Notes under the pieces: generated by a model
Seen by the model: only the letters and a program-made list of their open reading frames with translations
Told to the model about the DNA's origin: nothing
Database searches by the model: none
Program-made: the position numbers and the translations under genes
Shown here: positions 7,296 to 15,824 of the stretch, piece by piece
How the letters are laid out: each line of letters begins with the position of its first letter
Numbering within the stretch: position 1 is the stretch's first letter
Source: an uncultured Oscillospiraceae bacterium
GTDB taxonomy: Bacteria; Bacillota; Clostridia; Oscillospirales; Oscillospiraceae
DNA: 22,084 bases
Assembly (NCBI GenBank): GCA_934636045.1
Contig: CAKTZP010000018.1
Coordinates: 1 to 22,084, forward strand
Direction of reading: 5' to 3'

Positions 7296-7466
7296 TTACT
7301 TTCTGTCAAAAGACATACAATCGGTGCACTGCTTCACGGTCGGATCAGCTTCGTGCGTGCCGACCATGATGGTATCGAGCGAGCAGTAGTTCTCGCCCTC
7401 GCAATGGTGCTTGCACTGTGCAACGGTGCACTGAATGGAGCGGTTCGGGTTGCAATGACAGCTCAT
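7296..7466 (-). CDS. DUF1540 Cys-rich small protein
   Basis: 56 residues with eight cysteines (3, 5, 13, 18, 22, 28, 47, 50). The DUF1540 pattern is clear: IQCTVAQCKHHCEGENYCSL, then IMVGTHEA and a closing CTDCMSF. The arrangement suggests a metal-binding fold, but the role of the family is not established. The ATG at 7466 has AAGGAGGT about 8 bases upstream; an upstream in-frame ATG at 7547 adds an unrelated basic extension and is rejected. Upstream, GCGCAAACTA resembles a forespore sigma -10 with a poor TGATA -35, too weak to call. The gene stands alone, convergent with the YihY gene and divergent from rpe. Confidence 0.9.
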   Translation of the reverse strand: MSCHCNPNRSIQCTVAQCKHHCEGENYCSLDTIMVGTHEADPTVKQCTDCMSFDRK

Positions 7467-7549
7467 GTCTGTGACCTCCTTTTTTTGATGTCGGAGATAG
7501 TTTGCGCTGTTTTTTTGCCCTTTATCAAAGGAAAATTTTTCTGTCACGT

Positions 7550-7594
7550 CCGGCGAACCGCGCAGCCGCTTCGCATGGCTCGGAGTTCCGCCGG
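7550..7594. repeat. Imperfect GC-rich inverted repeat upstream of rpe
   Basis: CCGGCGAAC (7550-7558) pairs with GTTCCGCCGG (7585-7594) with one bulged base, and AGCC/GGCT (7564-7567 with 7577-7580) can pair inside. It sits 32 bases ahead of the rpe start with no T-run. It could be a leader structure or an operator, or chance in GC-rich DNA. Confidence 0.4.
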
Positions 7595-7626
7595 CTGCAA
7601 TTCATACTATGCTTTGGAGGTATCCC

Positions 7627-8277
7627 ATGGTGAAGCTTGCTCCCTCAATTCTGTCCGCTGATTTTGTCAATCTGGAGCGCGACATCCGCGCCCTCACGCC
7701 CGCCGGGGCGGACTATGTGCATGTCGACGTAATGGACGGCATTTTTGTGCCGAACATCACCATCGGCATCCCCGTCGTCGCCGCCATCCGGCGCATCACG
7801 CAGCTGCCGCTGGACGTGCATCTGATGATCGACCGGCCGCTGCGCTACGTGGACGCGTTCTGCAAGGCAGGGGCCAACCTTCTGACCGTTCACGTTGAGG
7901 CAGACACGGAGGAAAACACCCTTGAGGCACTGAAAAAAATCCGCGCCCACGGCGTCAAGCCCGCCATTTCCATCAAGCCAAAGACCCCGGCCGAGGCGGT
8001 GCTGCCCTTCCTGCCCTACTGCGACCTCATTCTCGTCATGACGGTCGAGCCCGGCTTCGGCGGTCAGTCGTTCATGGAGGACATGATGCCCAAGCTCAAG
8101 AAGGTGCGCCAATACATCGACGCACAGAATCCCTGCTGCGAGCTGGAGGTCGACGGCGGCATCAACATCAACACCGCGAAAATCTGCCGCGATAACGGCG
8201 CCAATGTTCTCGTCGCAGGCAGTGCCTACTTTAAGGCGCCCGACCCCGCTGCCTTCGTCCGAGACATTAAGGCATAA
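7627..8277 (+). CDS. rpe: Ribulose-phosphate 3-epimerase
   Basis: 216 residues, standard length. It interconverts ribulose 5-phosphate and xylulose 5-phosphate in the non-oxidative pentose phosphate pathway, in the cytosol. The TIM-barrel signature is complete: LAPSILSADF at the start, VHVDVMDGIFVPN with His32 and Asp34, LDVHLMI with His65, MTVEPGFGGQSF for the phosphate-binding loop, and EVDGGIN with Asp176 as the second catalytic acid. His32, Asp34, His65 and Asp176 are the expected metal ligands. The ATG at 7627 has TTGGAGG upstream at good spacing; an ATG at 7609 lacks one. No other pentose phosphate gene is adjacent. No clear promoter could be assigned in 7467-7626. Confidence 0.97.
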   Translation: MVKLAPSILSADFVNLERDIRALTPAGADYVHVDVMDGIFVPNITIGIPVVAAIRRITQLPLDVHLMIDRPLRYVDAFCKAGANLLTVHVEADTEENTLEALKKIRAHGVKPAISIKPKTPAEAVLPFLPYCDLILVMTVEPGFGGQSFMEDMMPKLKKVRQYIDAQNPCCELEVDGGININTAKICRDNGANVLVAGSAYFKAPDPAAFVRDIKA

Positions 8278-8290
8278 AATAGAATACAAA

Positions 8291-8323
8291 AGCGTCCTGC
8301 TGTTTTGCAGCAGGACGCTTTTT
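8291..8323. terminator. Bidirectional terminator between rpe and addA
   Basis: AGCGTCCTGCTG (8291-8302) pairs perfectly with CAGCAGGACGCT (8308-8319) around a TTTTG loop. TTTTT follows on the plus strand and TTTTGTATT on the minus strand. The addA stop codon (8322-8324) overlaps the plus-strand T-run, so the coding end and the terminator abut. Confidence 0.95.
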
Positions 8324-11300
8324 ACACAAAATACGCCGTATCGGTGGCGAAGAACCAGAGGATGCGTTCCTTGACGGGGAGATCAAAGATCTCGGAAAGT
8401 GCGCGGCCGTAGGCATCGAGCTGACCGCGGTAGGTCTGGGCGCGCGCGGCCTCCTGACCGGGACGGATGCGGTCGGATTTAAAGTCCAGAATGACCAGTC
8501 CGTCCGCCTCCAGCAGGCAGCAGTCCGTCACGCCCTGCAGGAGCACCTGTTCTCCCGCCAGGCACGGGTCATAAAGCCCGGCGTCCTCCAAGACGGAGAA
8601 TTTAAACTCGCGCACTACCTGCGGCGCTTGCAGCACGCGCCGGCCGAGCGACGAGGCAAAAAACGCCTGCAGCCGCGCCGGGTCGACCGCCTCATACTGC
8701 TGCTGCGTCAAAAGCTTCCGCTCCAGCAAACGGGAAAGCTCCGCACGGATGCCCGGAAGGTCACGGCAATTTTCATAACGCACGAACTGCATGGCAAGGT
8801 GGATGGCCGTGCCGCGCTCGGTCGGCGTCAGTGCGCTGCGGTCAAAGGTTGGGCGGTCAAAGCGCAGCGGCATGCGCGTTTCCTGCGCGGATTCCTCGTC
8901 GAGCGTGCGCCCCTTGAGCTGCGTTGCAGTCAGCTTGCTTGGCGCCAAGGCAGCAGCCTCATGGCGGCGCTCCGGCAGCAGCAGCGGCAGTGCACGCTCC
9001 TGCTCCGTGCGCTCGTCAACGGCAACGCGGCGGCGTTCGGGCCGCACGGCCTCATGCACACAAATCCGCCACGGGAATTCTGAAACGGCGCGCTCCTCCG
9101 GCGCGCCGCCCAGCGCGAACAGCTCGCCTGCCTCTGTGCGGGTCAGCGCTGTCATGAGCACCCAATCAGCCATGGCTCCGGCGTTTTCGCTCGGGCACGC
9201 GCTCTCGTCGAGCAGCTGTACGAGCGAGCGCAGCTTGCGCTCCACGCGATGGGAGCAGCAGGTCATGACCATGCGGTACTTCGCGCGGGTCATGGCGACA
9301 TAGAGCACACGCAGTTCTTCAGACATATTCTGCTTTCGGATGCGGTCAGAAATCGCCGCACGCGCAATGGTCGGGTATGACACCCGCTTCGCCGGGTCGT
9401 AGCACGCCGCGCCGATGCCCAGCACCGGATCGACCAGCACCGGCTCCGTCGAATCCATAATATTAAACTGCTTGGAAAGGTCGGCGAGAAACACCACCGG
9501 AAATTCCAAGCCCTTGGACTTGTGCATCGTCATCAGCCGTACTGCACCGGCAGTCTGCTCGGCCTCGCCGCTGAGTCCCTTTTCGCGCAGCGCCGTCAGA
9601 TACTGCAAAAATTCGTGCAGCCCAAAGCGCTCGCCGCCCTCAAACCGATCGGCAAGGCCGAAGAACATCTCAATATTCCTGCGCCGCTGCGTCCCGCCGT
9701 CCATCGCTCCGTAGATTGCGCGCAGGCACAAGCGGTCATCCGTCTCGTCCAGCAGCCGGCGCATCTCGCCCTCCCGCGCCGTCTGACGCAGCAGCGTCAG
9801 CGTTTCCAGCAGCGGCTTGTGTGCCTCTGATTGCTCCAGGGCGTCAAACAGGTCGCCGGTGCGGCAGCTTGCGCGCAGCTGAGCCAGCTCCTCAGCCGTG
9901 CAGCCGAAGACCGGCGACATCAGCACCGTCAAAAGCGGAATATCCTGATGCGGATTATCCAGAATTTGCAGCAGCGCCAGCAAAAAGCCGATCTCCTCCG
10001 CCGCAAACAGGTCGTCGCTGCCGCAAATGCAGCGGATGCCGTGCCGCCGCAGGGCCGTCAAATAGGTTGCCGCCTTGCCGGAAAGCGAGCGCATCAGAAT
10101 CACAATATCCTCCGCCCGCACCGGGCGCAGTTCACTTTCCGAGGCCGGGATCATCGTTCCGTCGCACAGCATTTGCGCAATGCGCGCGGCGACAAATTCT
10201 GCCTCGACCTCGTCCCGCGCGACCGGCGGATACGGCGGCAGGACGTCCATATCCACATAGTGCAGCTCCACCGCGGGCGAGCCCAATTCCGGAAACACGC
10301 GACGCGGGTGCAGTGCCTCGGCGTCGCCGTAATAAAGGCCGCCGACGCGCGGCGTCATCGTCCGGCGGAACACCGCGTTCGCCGCCGACAGGATCTCCCG
10401 CTGTGAGCGGAAATTGTCGGAAAGCAGGATGCGTACCGGCACTCCGGTCGCTGCAGTCTGATAGTCGGCGTAGCTGTGATATTTGTCCAGAAAGATTGTC
10501 GGGTCGGCCATACGGAAGCGATAGATTGACTGCTTCACATCGCCGACGAAGAAGAGATTCTGCCCGTCTTGTGAAATGCCGCGGAAGATCGCATCCTGTA
10601 CGGCGTTGGTGTCCTGGTATTCGTCAATCATAATCTCAGCGAAGCGCGCCGAAACTTCCCGCGCATAGGCTGTCGGGGTGGTGCCGCTGCCGTAGATCAG
10701 GCGCAGCGCCTCGTGCTCCATGTCGTTGTAGTCCAGCACATGACGCGACAGCTTCTCTGCGCGGTACGCCTTAGAAAACCGCTCGCACAGCGTCAGCAGC
10801 CCGCGCAGCGCCGTGCCGCACTGCTGCAAATCTCCCACCGTCTCCGCCATGGGCAGATAAAACAGCGCCAGCTGCTCCTTTAAATCGGCAAGGATGCGCT
10901 TGCGCGTCTCCTTTACCTGCTCCTGAAGCTCTGGCACCGGGCAGGCGCGAATGGCCTTGAGTCGTCCGGTCTCAAACGGAATCGCTCCCACCTCGCCCCA
11001 CGTTTTCGCCGCCGCAAAGCGTGCAAGAAGCTCGCAGTTTTCGCGGAAGGTCGGCTCGTAGGCCGCCAGCCCCTCTTCCGCCGCGATGCGTGCGCAGCAG
11101 CGTGCCATACGCTCCTGCGCGCCCTTGATAAAAGCCTGTAAATTTTCCAGCCAGTATGCGCCCCAGACCGTCTGACCGAGGTCTTCGCAGCCGGAAAGAT
11201 CGAGCGACTGCCGCAGCTGCTCCAGTCGCCTTTCCGGGCTTTGCCAGCATTGCAGGTCGCGGTAAACCTTTTCAATCAGTCCGGCCAGCATTGCGTCATC

Positions 11301-11798
11301 GCGGCCGGTGCTGAGGATGTTCAGGCACTCGGTCACCTCGTCGTCCTGCGCCTCGCGGTAGGTCTGCTCCAAAAGCTGTGTCATCGCGCGCGTCCGCAGG
11401 CGCTCGGCCTCCTGCTCGTCGGAGATCCGGAAGTCCGCGGGCAGGTCGAGCACGTGCGCATATTCGCGCAGCAGACTGCCGCAGAAGGCATGCACCGTGG
11501 AGATCTGCGCCAGATACACCCGGCTCATCTGCTTTTGCAGATGGCGGTCGTTTGGCCGCAGACTAAGCTGCTCACTAAGCCGGTCGATGAGCTTTCCGCG
11601 CAGCTCCGCGGCCGCGGGCTGCGTGAAGGTGATCATCAGAAAATCATCGATGTTCTTCTGCTCCTCCGCCACGCGGCGCAGCACGCGGTCAACCAGCACC
11701 TTCGTCTTGCCGGAGCCCGCAGCTGCAGAGACCAGCAGCGCGCTGCCGCGGTGCTCTACGACGGCCTGCTGCTCCGGGGTCAGCTTGATCTCAGCCAT
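8322..11798 (-). CDS. addA: ATP-dependent helicase/nuclease subunit A (AddA)
   Basis: 1158 residues, typical for Firmicutes AddA. It is the helicase and nuclease subunit of AddAB, which processes double-strand breaks for RecA-mediated repair. UvrD-type helicase motifs are present in order: Walker A SAAAGSGKT (24-32), LDYNDMEH (355-362), Walker B IMIDEYQDTN (390-399), GDVKQSIYRFR (419-429), TMHKSKGLEFPVV, and YVAMTRAK. The C-terminal RecB-type nuclease has ILDFKSD (Asp1105, Lys1107) and YRGQLDAYG. The ATG at 11798 overlaps the end of addB by 8 bases and has GGGAGG upstream, so translation is probably coupled. A longer start at 11840 would lie inside addB and lacks support. Stop is inside the terminator at 8291-8323. 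Confidence 0.97.
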   Translation of the reverse strand: MAEIKLTPEQQAVVEHRGSALLVSAAAGSGKTKVLVDRVLRRVAEEQKNIDDFLMITFTQPAAAELRGKLIDRLSEQLSLRPNDRHLQKQMSRVYLAQISTVHAFCGSLLREYAHVLDLPADFRISDEQEAERLRTRAMTQLLEQTYREAQDDEVTECLNILSTGRDDAMLAGLIEKVYRDLQCWQSPERRLEQLRQSLDLSGCEDLGQTVWGAYWLENLQAFIKGAQERMARCCARIAAEEGLAAYEPTFRENCELLARFAAAKTWGEVGAIPFETGRLKAIRACPVPELQEQVKETRKRILADLKEQLALFYLPMAETVGDLQQCGTALRGLLTLCERFSKAYRAEKLSRHVLDYNDMEHEALRLIYGSGTTPTAYAREVSARFAEIMIDEYQDTNAVQDAIFRGISQDGQNLFFVGDVKQSIYRFRMADPTIFLDKYHSYADYQTAATGVPVRILLSDNFRSQREILSAANAVFRRTMTPRVGGLYYGDAEALHPRRVFPELGSPAVELHYVDMDVLPPYPPVARDEVEAEFVAARIAQMLCDGTMIPASESELRPVRAEDIVILMRSLSGKAATYLTALRRHGIRCICGSDDLFAAEEIGFLLALLQILDNPHQDIPLLTVLMSPVFGCTAEELAQLRASCRTGDLFDALEQSEAHKPLLETLTLLRQTAREGEMRRLLDETDDRLCLRAIYGAMDGGTQRRRNIEMFFGLADRFEGGERFGLHEFLQYLTALREKGLSGEAEQTAGAVRLMTMHKSKGLEFPVVFLADLSKQFNIMDSTEPVLVDPVLGIGAACYDPAKRVSYPTIARAAISDRIRKQNMSEELRVLYVAMTRAKYRMVMTCCSHRVERKLRSLVQLLDESACPSENAGAMADWVLMTALTRTEAGELFALGGAPEERAVSEFPWRICVHEAVRPERRRVAVDERTEQERALPLLLPERRHEAAALAPSKLTATQLKGRTLDEESAQETRMPLRFDRPTFDRSALTPTERGTAIHLAMQFVRYENCRDLPGIRAELSRLLERKLLTQQQYEAVDPARLQAFFASSLGRRVLQAPQVVREFKFSVLEDAGLYDPCLAGEQVLLQGVTDCCLLEADGLVILDFKSDRIRPGQEAARAQTYRGQLDAYGRALSEIFDLPVKERILWFFATDTAYFV

Positions 11799-14700
11799 GT
11801 CCGTCGCCTCCCTCGATGGCCTGCCAGAATTCGTCCGCACCTTTCAGCTTGGTCAGCCAGCGGCGCTCGCCGCGCTCGCGGCAGACGCTGCCGTAGGGAC
11901 ACCACTGGCAGGCGTTATTCATATTGTCGCAGAAATACGGATTCGGTGCGACCTGCCCGCTGTAAAGCTCGTCGCCGAGGCGCGCAACGGTGCGGAAAAT
12001 GTGCTGCCGCAGCGCCCCGAGCTGTGCCTTGTCCGCAAGGTCGCCCTTGCGCTCGCCGTCCTTGCCGTAGCTATACGGCAGATAGACCGGCTTTTCGCAG
12101 GGCTCCATAGCTTGCAGCACGTCCTCGCGGTCGAGCAGCAGGCCGCTTCTGCGCTGTACCTTCTGGCGCTGGTCGTTCAGCTTTTTCTCGTCAAAGCGGT
12201 CGGCCGCCGTGACGCGCTCGATGCGCGCCGGGAAATACAGCACGCCCGCCGCCTCCACCGGCTGGCCGAGCAGCCGCGCGCCGTTTTGCTCCAGCGCAAA
12301 GAGATATAGCAGCATCTGAAGTCCGAGGCCATGGAAGATTTTTGTATAATCAAAGCTCTTTTTTCCGGTCTTGTAGTCAATCACGCGCACAAACGCCCGT
12401 CCGCCGGAGCGCCAGACATCCACACGGTCGACATAGCCGGTCAGCTTCGCCGTCATTTTTTCGCCGACGATGCGCACTGCCGGGAGCGTCTCGCCGTCGG
12501 CAAAGTGCAGCTCGAACCATGTTGGCACAAATTCTGATTTGTGCAGCTCCTCATAGAGCTCACGCACGACCATCCGCACCTCGGCAAACGTCCGGCGGAA
12601 CAGGAATTCCGCGCGCGCCGATGTCCAGAGGTCTGCAAGCTCTGTCCGCGCATATTCCTCCATCCGCGCCTGTGCAATGGCCAGCACCTCGTCGCAGGTG
12701 ACCGCGCCGAAGCCGCCGCGCCGCTGCACCGTGCGCCCGGTATGCTCGAGAACATCGTGCACGAACGTACCGTAAATCGACGCGTCCAGCTCCGCCGTCT
12801 CGCGCTCTCGGGCGTTCAGGCCATAGTTCAGAAAGTAGGCAAACCGGCACTCGGCCAGCTTGTCAATGCGCGAGGACGACAGGTGCAGCGTTTTGTCGTA
12901 CAGCGCGCGCACCGCCGCCGGGGAAAGCGCGCCAAAATCATAATCCCCCGCCGCAGAAAGTGCCTGTGCCCGCGCCACCAGCTCCGGCTGCTCCGGAGCC
13001 AAGGCGCGCTGCTGCATCGGCGCGGCAGCCAGATACGTCAGATAATCCCGTTCGCTGCGGCAGGCCAGCGCGTCCGCGTCGTCCAGCGTCTGCGCCGACG
13101 GGAACAGCAGCCGCGCGCGGCGCAGGAAGTAGGCGGCGTTCTCCGTCGCGCCGAGATACAGCCGCTCGTTTCCCGTGGCCAGCGTACTGTCGATAGCGGC
13201 CAGTTCCAATTCCAGCCGCCCGGCGCTCGTCGGGTTCACGCCGACGCCCGCCTCCATCAGGTCAGAACGCTCGCCGTCGGTCAGGAGCGTCTGGTTGCCG
13301 CCCGCGGCGGGGAAAACGCCCTCGTTTGAGCCCAGAAGGAACAGCACCCGGCTGTCGCCGCGACGCTGCGACATGAGACTGCCCACATTGACGCAGTCGA
13401 GGCTGGCCGGGATCGTGCCGATCGCATAGCAGCGCAGCGCCGTGCGGAACATGCGGCAAAATTCGTCCGCGCTCCGCACCGACGCGCCCAAAACGCCGTA
13501 CATCTGCTCCATCACGCGGCAAATCGTCACGTAGACCTGCGCATATTCCTGCGCCGTTTGAAGCTTTCCGGCTTTGTAAAACGTCTCTGCGCGGGCAGAA
13601 AGGCACTCGCGCAGGCCGATCCTCTCCAGATACGCATGCAGCGCCAGCACCATCTCGCCGGTGTTCTTCGCCGTGCGCAGCGCTGCGCGCAGGCAAAGCA
13701 GCGGCGTCACAAAGCTCACGCGGTCGGCGTTGAGTGTATCGAGCAGGGCTTGTCCGGCTGCATCCGTGCGCTTCCTGTAGCCATAGGGCGACATTGTCCA
13801 GTCCTTCGACCATGTCTCCCCGCGGATCGACCACAAAAGGGCATAGTTTTCCAGCCGGTCAGCCGCGGCCTCCTCCAACGGCAGATAGCCGGATTTCAGC
13901 ACGGCCAGCATCGGCTCGGTCTCCAAGCTCTGCGCTGCCTCCAAAGCTGAGAGCAGCATATGTACCACCGGCTGACGCATGATGTCGCGGTCTCCGGCGA
14001 AGTACGCCGGGATCCTCGCACGCTCAAAAATTGAACGCAGCAGCAGCGGATAGGCCGGATCAGGGCAAGCGACGGTAATATCGCGCCAGCGCAGTCCCTG
14101 CTCCACCAGCCGCAAGATCTCACCTGCGGCAATGCGGCACTCCGTTTCCGCGTCCGGCGCGGAGAGGAAGGACACGTAATCCTGCGCCGCAGGGTACGCC
14201 GCGCTGCCTCCGTCGAACAGATGTCCGCGCAAAAAATGCAGCGGCGACGCTTCTTCATCTGCAAAGGTCTCGACACGAGCCTCAGCTCTCTGCCGGGCGG
14301 CGCGCCGCAGGAGCTGCTGCGCCGTGTGGCGCGCCGCGGCAAACTGCTGTCCGCCGTGCTCCAAAGTGTCGCAAAGCAGCGCCACCGTCACCTCCGCGCC
14401 GGAGGCCAGCAGCTGGGCGATGATCTCCAGCTCCACGCCATTAAAATCGGTAAAGCCATCGAGCCAGAAGCGTTTTCCTTCGCCGTAGTCCGCCTCTTCC
14501 AATGCGGCGAGCAGCCGGTTGAGCTTCGTTTCGGGGTTCTGCCCGAGATTTGCCGCAACGGCGTCAAAGCTCTCCATCAGCAGGGCGAACTCTTCGGTTT
14601 TCACTGCGAGAACGCCGCTCAGCCGCTGCGAAACCGTGCGCAGCGCCTCGGCCGTCACGCAAAAGCTGCGAAATTCATCGAGCGTGTCGATCAGCTTGAG

Positions 14701-15039
14701 CAGAAATTCCGGCTTATCGGCGCAATTGGCATAGATTTTCAGCCGCGACTGCACATTTTCGACCGCGAGAGACATCATCAAAAGCTTACCGCCGCGGTCG
14801 GTCTCGGTCTCCGCCGTGCCGCCGAGCTCAGAAAACACGCGGCTGGCCAAGCGCGAAAAGCTCAGCACCTCCGCGCACCGGGAAATACGGTTGCCGCCAA
14901 CCTGACAGAGCTTGCGCTCCGCCGCGTGCGAAAACTGCTCCGGCACGAGTAAAATTGACCGTCCCTCTGCGGCGCAGAGCCGCGTCAGCAGCCGTTCGGT
15001 ATTTGCCTTGCGATCGGTATCCAGCAAAATATGCAGCAC
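11791..15039 (-). CDS. addB: ATP-dependent helicase/nuclease subunit B (AddB)
   Basis: 1082 residues, partner of AddA in break processing and Chi recognition. Visible landmarks are FWLDGFTDFNGVE (191-203), LFLLGSNEGVFPA (566-578), the nuclease region with His761, Asp871 and VIDYKTGKKSF (Asp888, Lys890), and the four iron-sulphur cysteines Cys731, Cys1044, Cys1047 and Cys1053 (CQWCPYGSVC). The N-terminal Walker A is degenerate: LHILLDTDRKANTERLL has no GxGK(T/S), so ATP binding here is probably lost. The start is GTG at 15039, with AAGAGGTGAGG just upstream and MLHILL as a typical family beginning. Upstream in-frame ATGs at 15063 and 15126 fall in the promoter or terminator region. It overlaps addA by 8 bases. 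Confidence 0.96.
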   Translation of the reverse strand: MLHILLDTDRKANTERLLTRLCAAEGRSILLVPEQFSHAAERKLCQVGGNRISRCAEVLSFSRLASRVFSELGGTAETETDRGGKLLMMSLAVENVQSRLKIYANCADKPEFLLKLIDTLDEFRSFCVTAEALRTVSQRLSGVLAVKTEEFALLMESFDAVAANLGQNPETKLNRLLAALEEADYGEGKRFWLDGFTDFNGVELEIIAQLLASGAEVTVALLCDTLEHGGQQFAAARHTAQQLLRRAARQRAEARVETFADEEASPLHFLRGHLFDGGSAAYPAAQDYVSFLSAPDAETECRIAAGEILRLVEQGLRWRDITVACPDPAYPLLLRSIFERARIPAYFAGDRDIMRQPVVHMLLSALEAAQSLETEPMLAVLKSGYLPLEEAAADRLENYALLWSIRGETWSKDWTMSPYGYRKRTDAAGQALLDTLNADRVSFVTPLLCLRAALRTAKNTGEMVLALHAYLERIGLRECLSARAETFYKAGKLQTAQEYAQVYVTICRVMEQMYGVLGASVRSADEFCRMFRTALRCYAIGTIPASLDCVNVGSLMSQRRGDSRVLFLLGSNEGVFPAAGGNQTLLTDGERSDLMEAGVGVNPTSAGRLELELAAIDSTLATGNERLYLGATENAAYFLRRARLLFPSAQTLDDADALACRSERDYLTYLAAAPMQQRALAPEQPELVARAQALSAAGDYDFGALSPAAVRALYDKTLHLSSSRIDKLAECRFAYFLNYGLNARERETAELDASIYGTFVHDVLEHTGRTVQRRGGFGAVTCDEVLAIAQARMEEYARTELADLWTSARAEFLFRRTFAEVRMVVRELYEELHKSEFVPTWFELHFADGETLPAVRIVGEKMTAKLTGYVDRVDVWRSGGRAFVRVIDYKTGKKSFDYTKIFHGLGLQMLLYLFALEQNGARLLGQPVEAAGVLYFPARIERVTAADRFDEKKLNDQRQKVQRRSGLLLDREDVLQAMEPCEKPVYLPYSYGKDGERKGDLADKAQLGALRQHIFRTVARLGDELYSGQVAPNPYFCDNMNNACQWCPYGSVCRERGERRWLTKLKGADEFWQAIEGGDGHG

Positions 15040-15061
15040 ACGCCTCACCTCTTTCCCGTCC

Positions 15062-15090
15062 ATCATACCATAAAATCGATCGAATGAACA
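15062..15090 (-). promoter_or_regulatory. Probable promoter for addB-addA
   Basis: Minus-strand extended -10 TGGTATGAT (TATGAT at 15062-15067) with a poor -35 TGTTCA (15085-15090) 17 bases away. It follows the spoIIR terminator and would start transcription near 15055, 16 bases ahead of the GTG. Confidence 0.5.
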
Positions 15091-15102
15091 GCTAAAAATT
15101 AC

Positions 15103-15124
15103 GCCGCTCCCGTAGAGGAGCGGC
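15103..15124 (-). terminator. Terminator after spoIIR
   Basis: GCCGCTCC and GGAGCGGC (15103-15110 with 15117-15124) form a perfect 8-bp stem with a 6-base loop. On the minus strand GTAATTTTTAGC follows. It separates spoIIR from addB. Confidence 0.82.
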
Positions 15125-15150
15125 AAATGGAAGACGAAAGGAGGCAGCGC

Positions 15151-15762
15151 TCAGGAAAACAGAGCAAATAACGATTGCAGCCACTCCAAGGTCTTGAAGC
15201 GCAGCACATATTCCTCCTCGCCGCCGGTCACGAGCGCGCTTTCCCCAGCATCAAAGCCGCCCGCGGCTGCAGCGCGATGCAGGTCTTCGCTTGTGGCTGC
15301 CATGCACAGCGACGGGAACACAACGCACCACCAGTTATGCCCCGCGCCCGCGCCGATGACCACGCGCAGCGAGGGATACTCACCCGCCGGGAGCGTAAAG
15401 GTCTCGTAGCGCCTCGTCTCAAAGCGCTCACTTTGCAGCGAGACGCGCACGGAATACGTACTGCCCTCCGCGCGCAGCACCCGCTCGGCTGCGGCCTTGA
15501 TTTCCGGCAGCCCGTCCTGCATCGCCAGCCTGGCCTCCTCTGCTGTGGTGCAGCCCGCCGTCCGCTGCGACGCTGCTTGCAGCACGGCATCGCGTACGCG
15601 CAGCTTCTGCGCTTGATCCTCCTCCCGGTCGGAATTGGCTACCACGTGCAGCCGCACTGTTTTTTCCGCCAGCGCGCGCTGCGTCAGATAGCTGTCCACC
15701 GCAAACACCGCCGTCGCCATCAACGACACAAGTACGAGCCAGATAAGAATTCTTCGAAGCAT
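15151..15762 (-). CDS. spoIIR: Stage II sporulation protein R
   Basis: 203 residues. SpoIIR is the forespore-made secreted signal that triggers SpoIIGA to cleave pro-sigma-E in the mother cell. It has an N-terminal hydrophobic export segment (about 5-22). The family core VRLHVVANSDREEDQ is present (about 37-51), as is YPSLRVVIGAGAGHNWWCVV followed by FPSLC. The ATG at 15762 comes directly after a run of six T bases closing a terminator-like hairpin; only a weak GGACGG (15771-15776) could serve as ribosome binding site, 8 bases away. The longer frame from 15873 would read through ispE and the hairpin and is rejected. It is preceded by a forespore-type promoter, as expected for a sigma-F target, and lies downstream of ispE. 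Confidence 0.95.
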   Translation of the reverse strand: MLRRILIWLVLVSLMATAVFAVDSYLTQRALAEKTVRLHVVANSDREEDQAQKLRVRDAVLQAASQRTAGCTTAEEARLAMQDGLPEIKAAAERVLRAEGSTYSVRVSLQSERFETRRYETFTLPAGEYPSLRVVIGAGAGHNWWCVVFPSLCMAATSEDLHRAAAAGGFDAGESALVTGGEEEYVLRFKTLEWLQSLFALFS

Positions 15763-15806
15763 AAAAAACACCGTCCATATGTAAGTTTTGCTTACAGTAT
15801 GGACGG
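15763..15806. terminator. Terminator-like hairpin between ispE and spoIIR
   Basis: CCGTCCATA (15771-15779) pairs with TATGGACGG (15798-15806). The stem continues with T-A past a bulged G, then GTAAG/CTTAC around a TTTTG loop, giving about 15 pairs. On the minus strand TGTTTTTT follows and runs straight into the spoIIR ATG. It would stop read-through from ispE. Confidence 0.85.
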
Positions 15807-15824
15807 TAATTTTTAAAATGATAC
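15795..15824 (-). promoter_or_regulatory. Sigma-F-type promoter for spoIIR
   Basis: Minus strand: -35 GTATC (15820-15824), 15-base spacer, -10 GTCCATACTG (15795-15804). Against the known sigma-F pattern GYWTA-N15-GGNNANAMTR this misses one base in each box. It also fits the sigma-G pattern (GHATR-N18-CATWMTA) with one miss per box. The predicted start is near 15788, in the hairpin loop. Confidence 0.68.

Noticed and set aside
7585..7608. CATACTA at 7602-7608 as a forespore promoter for rpe
   Set aside because: The -10 looks right but no GHATR or GYWTA box lies 15 to 19 bases upstream, and rpe is a housekeeping gene.
9716..10633. Long plus-strand frames opposite addA and addB (also 11241-12110, 12541-13329, 14221-14952)
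   Set aside because: All are shadows of the conserved addA and addB frames, with low-complexity Arg/Ala/Pro-rich translations.
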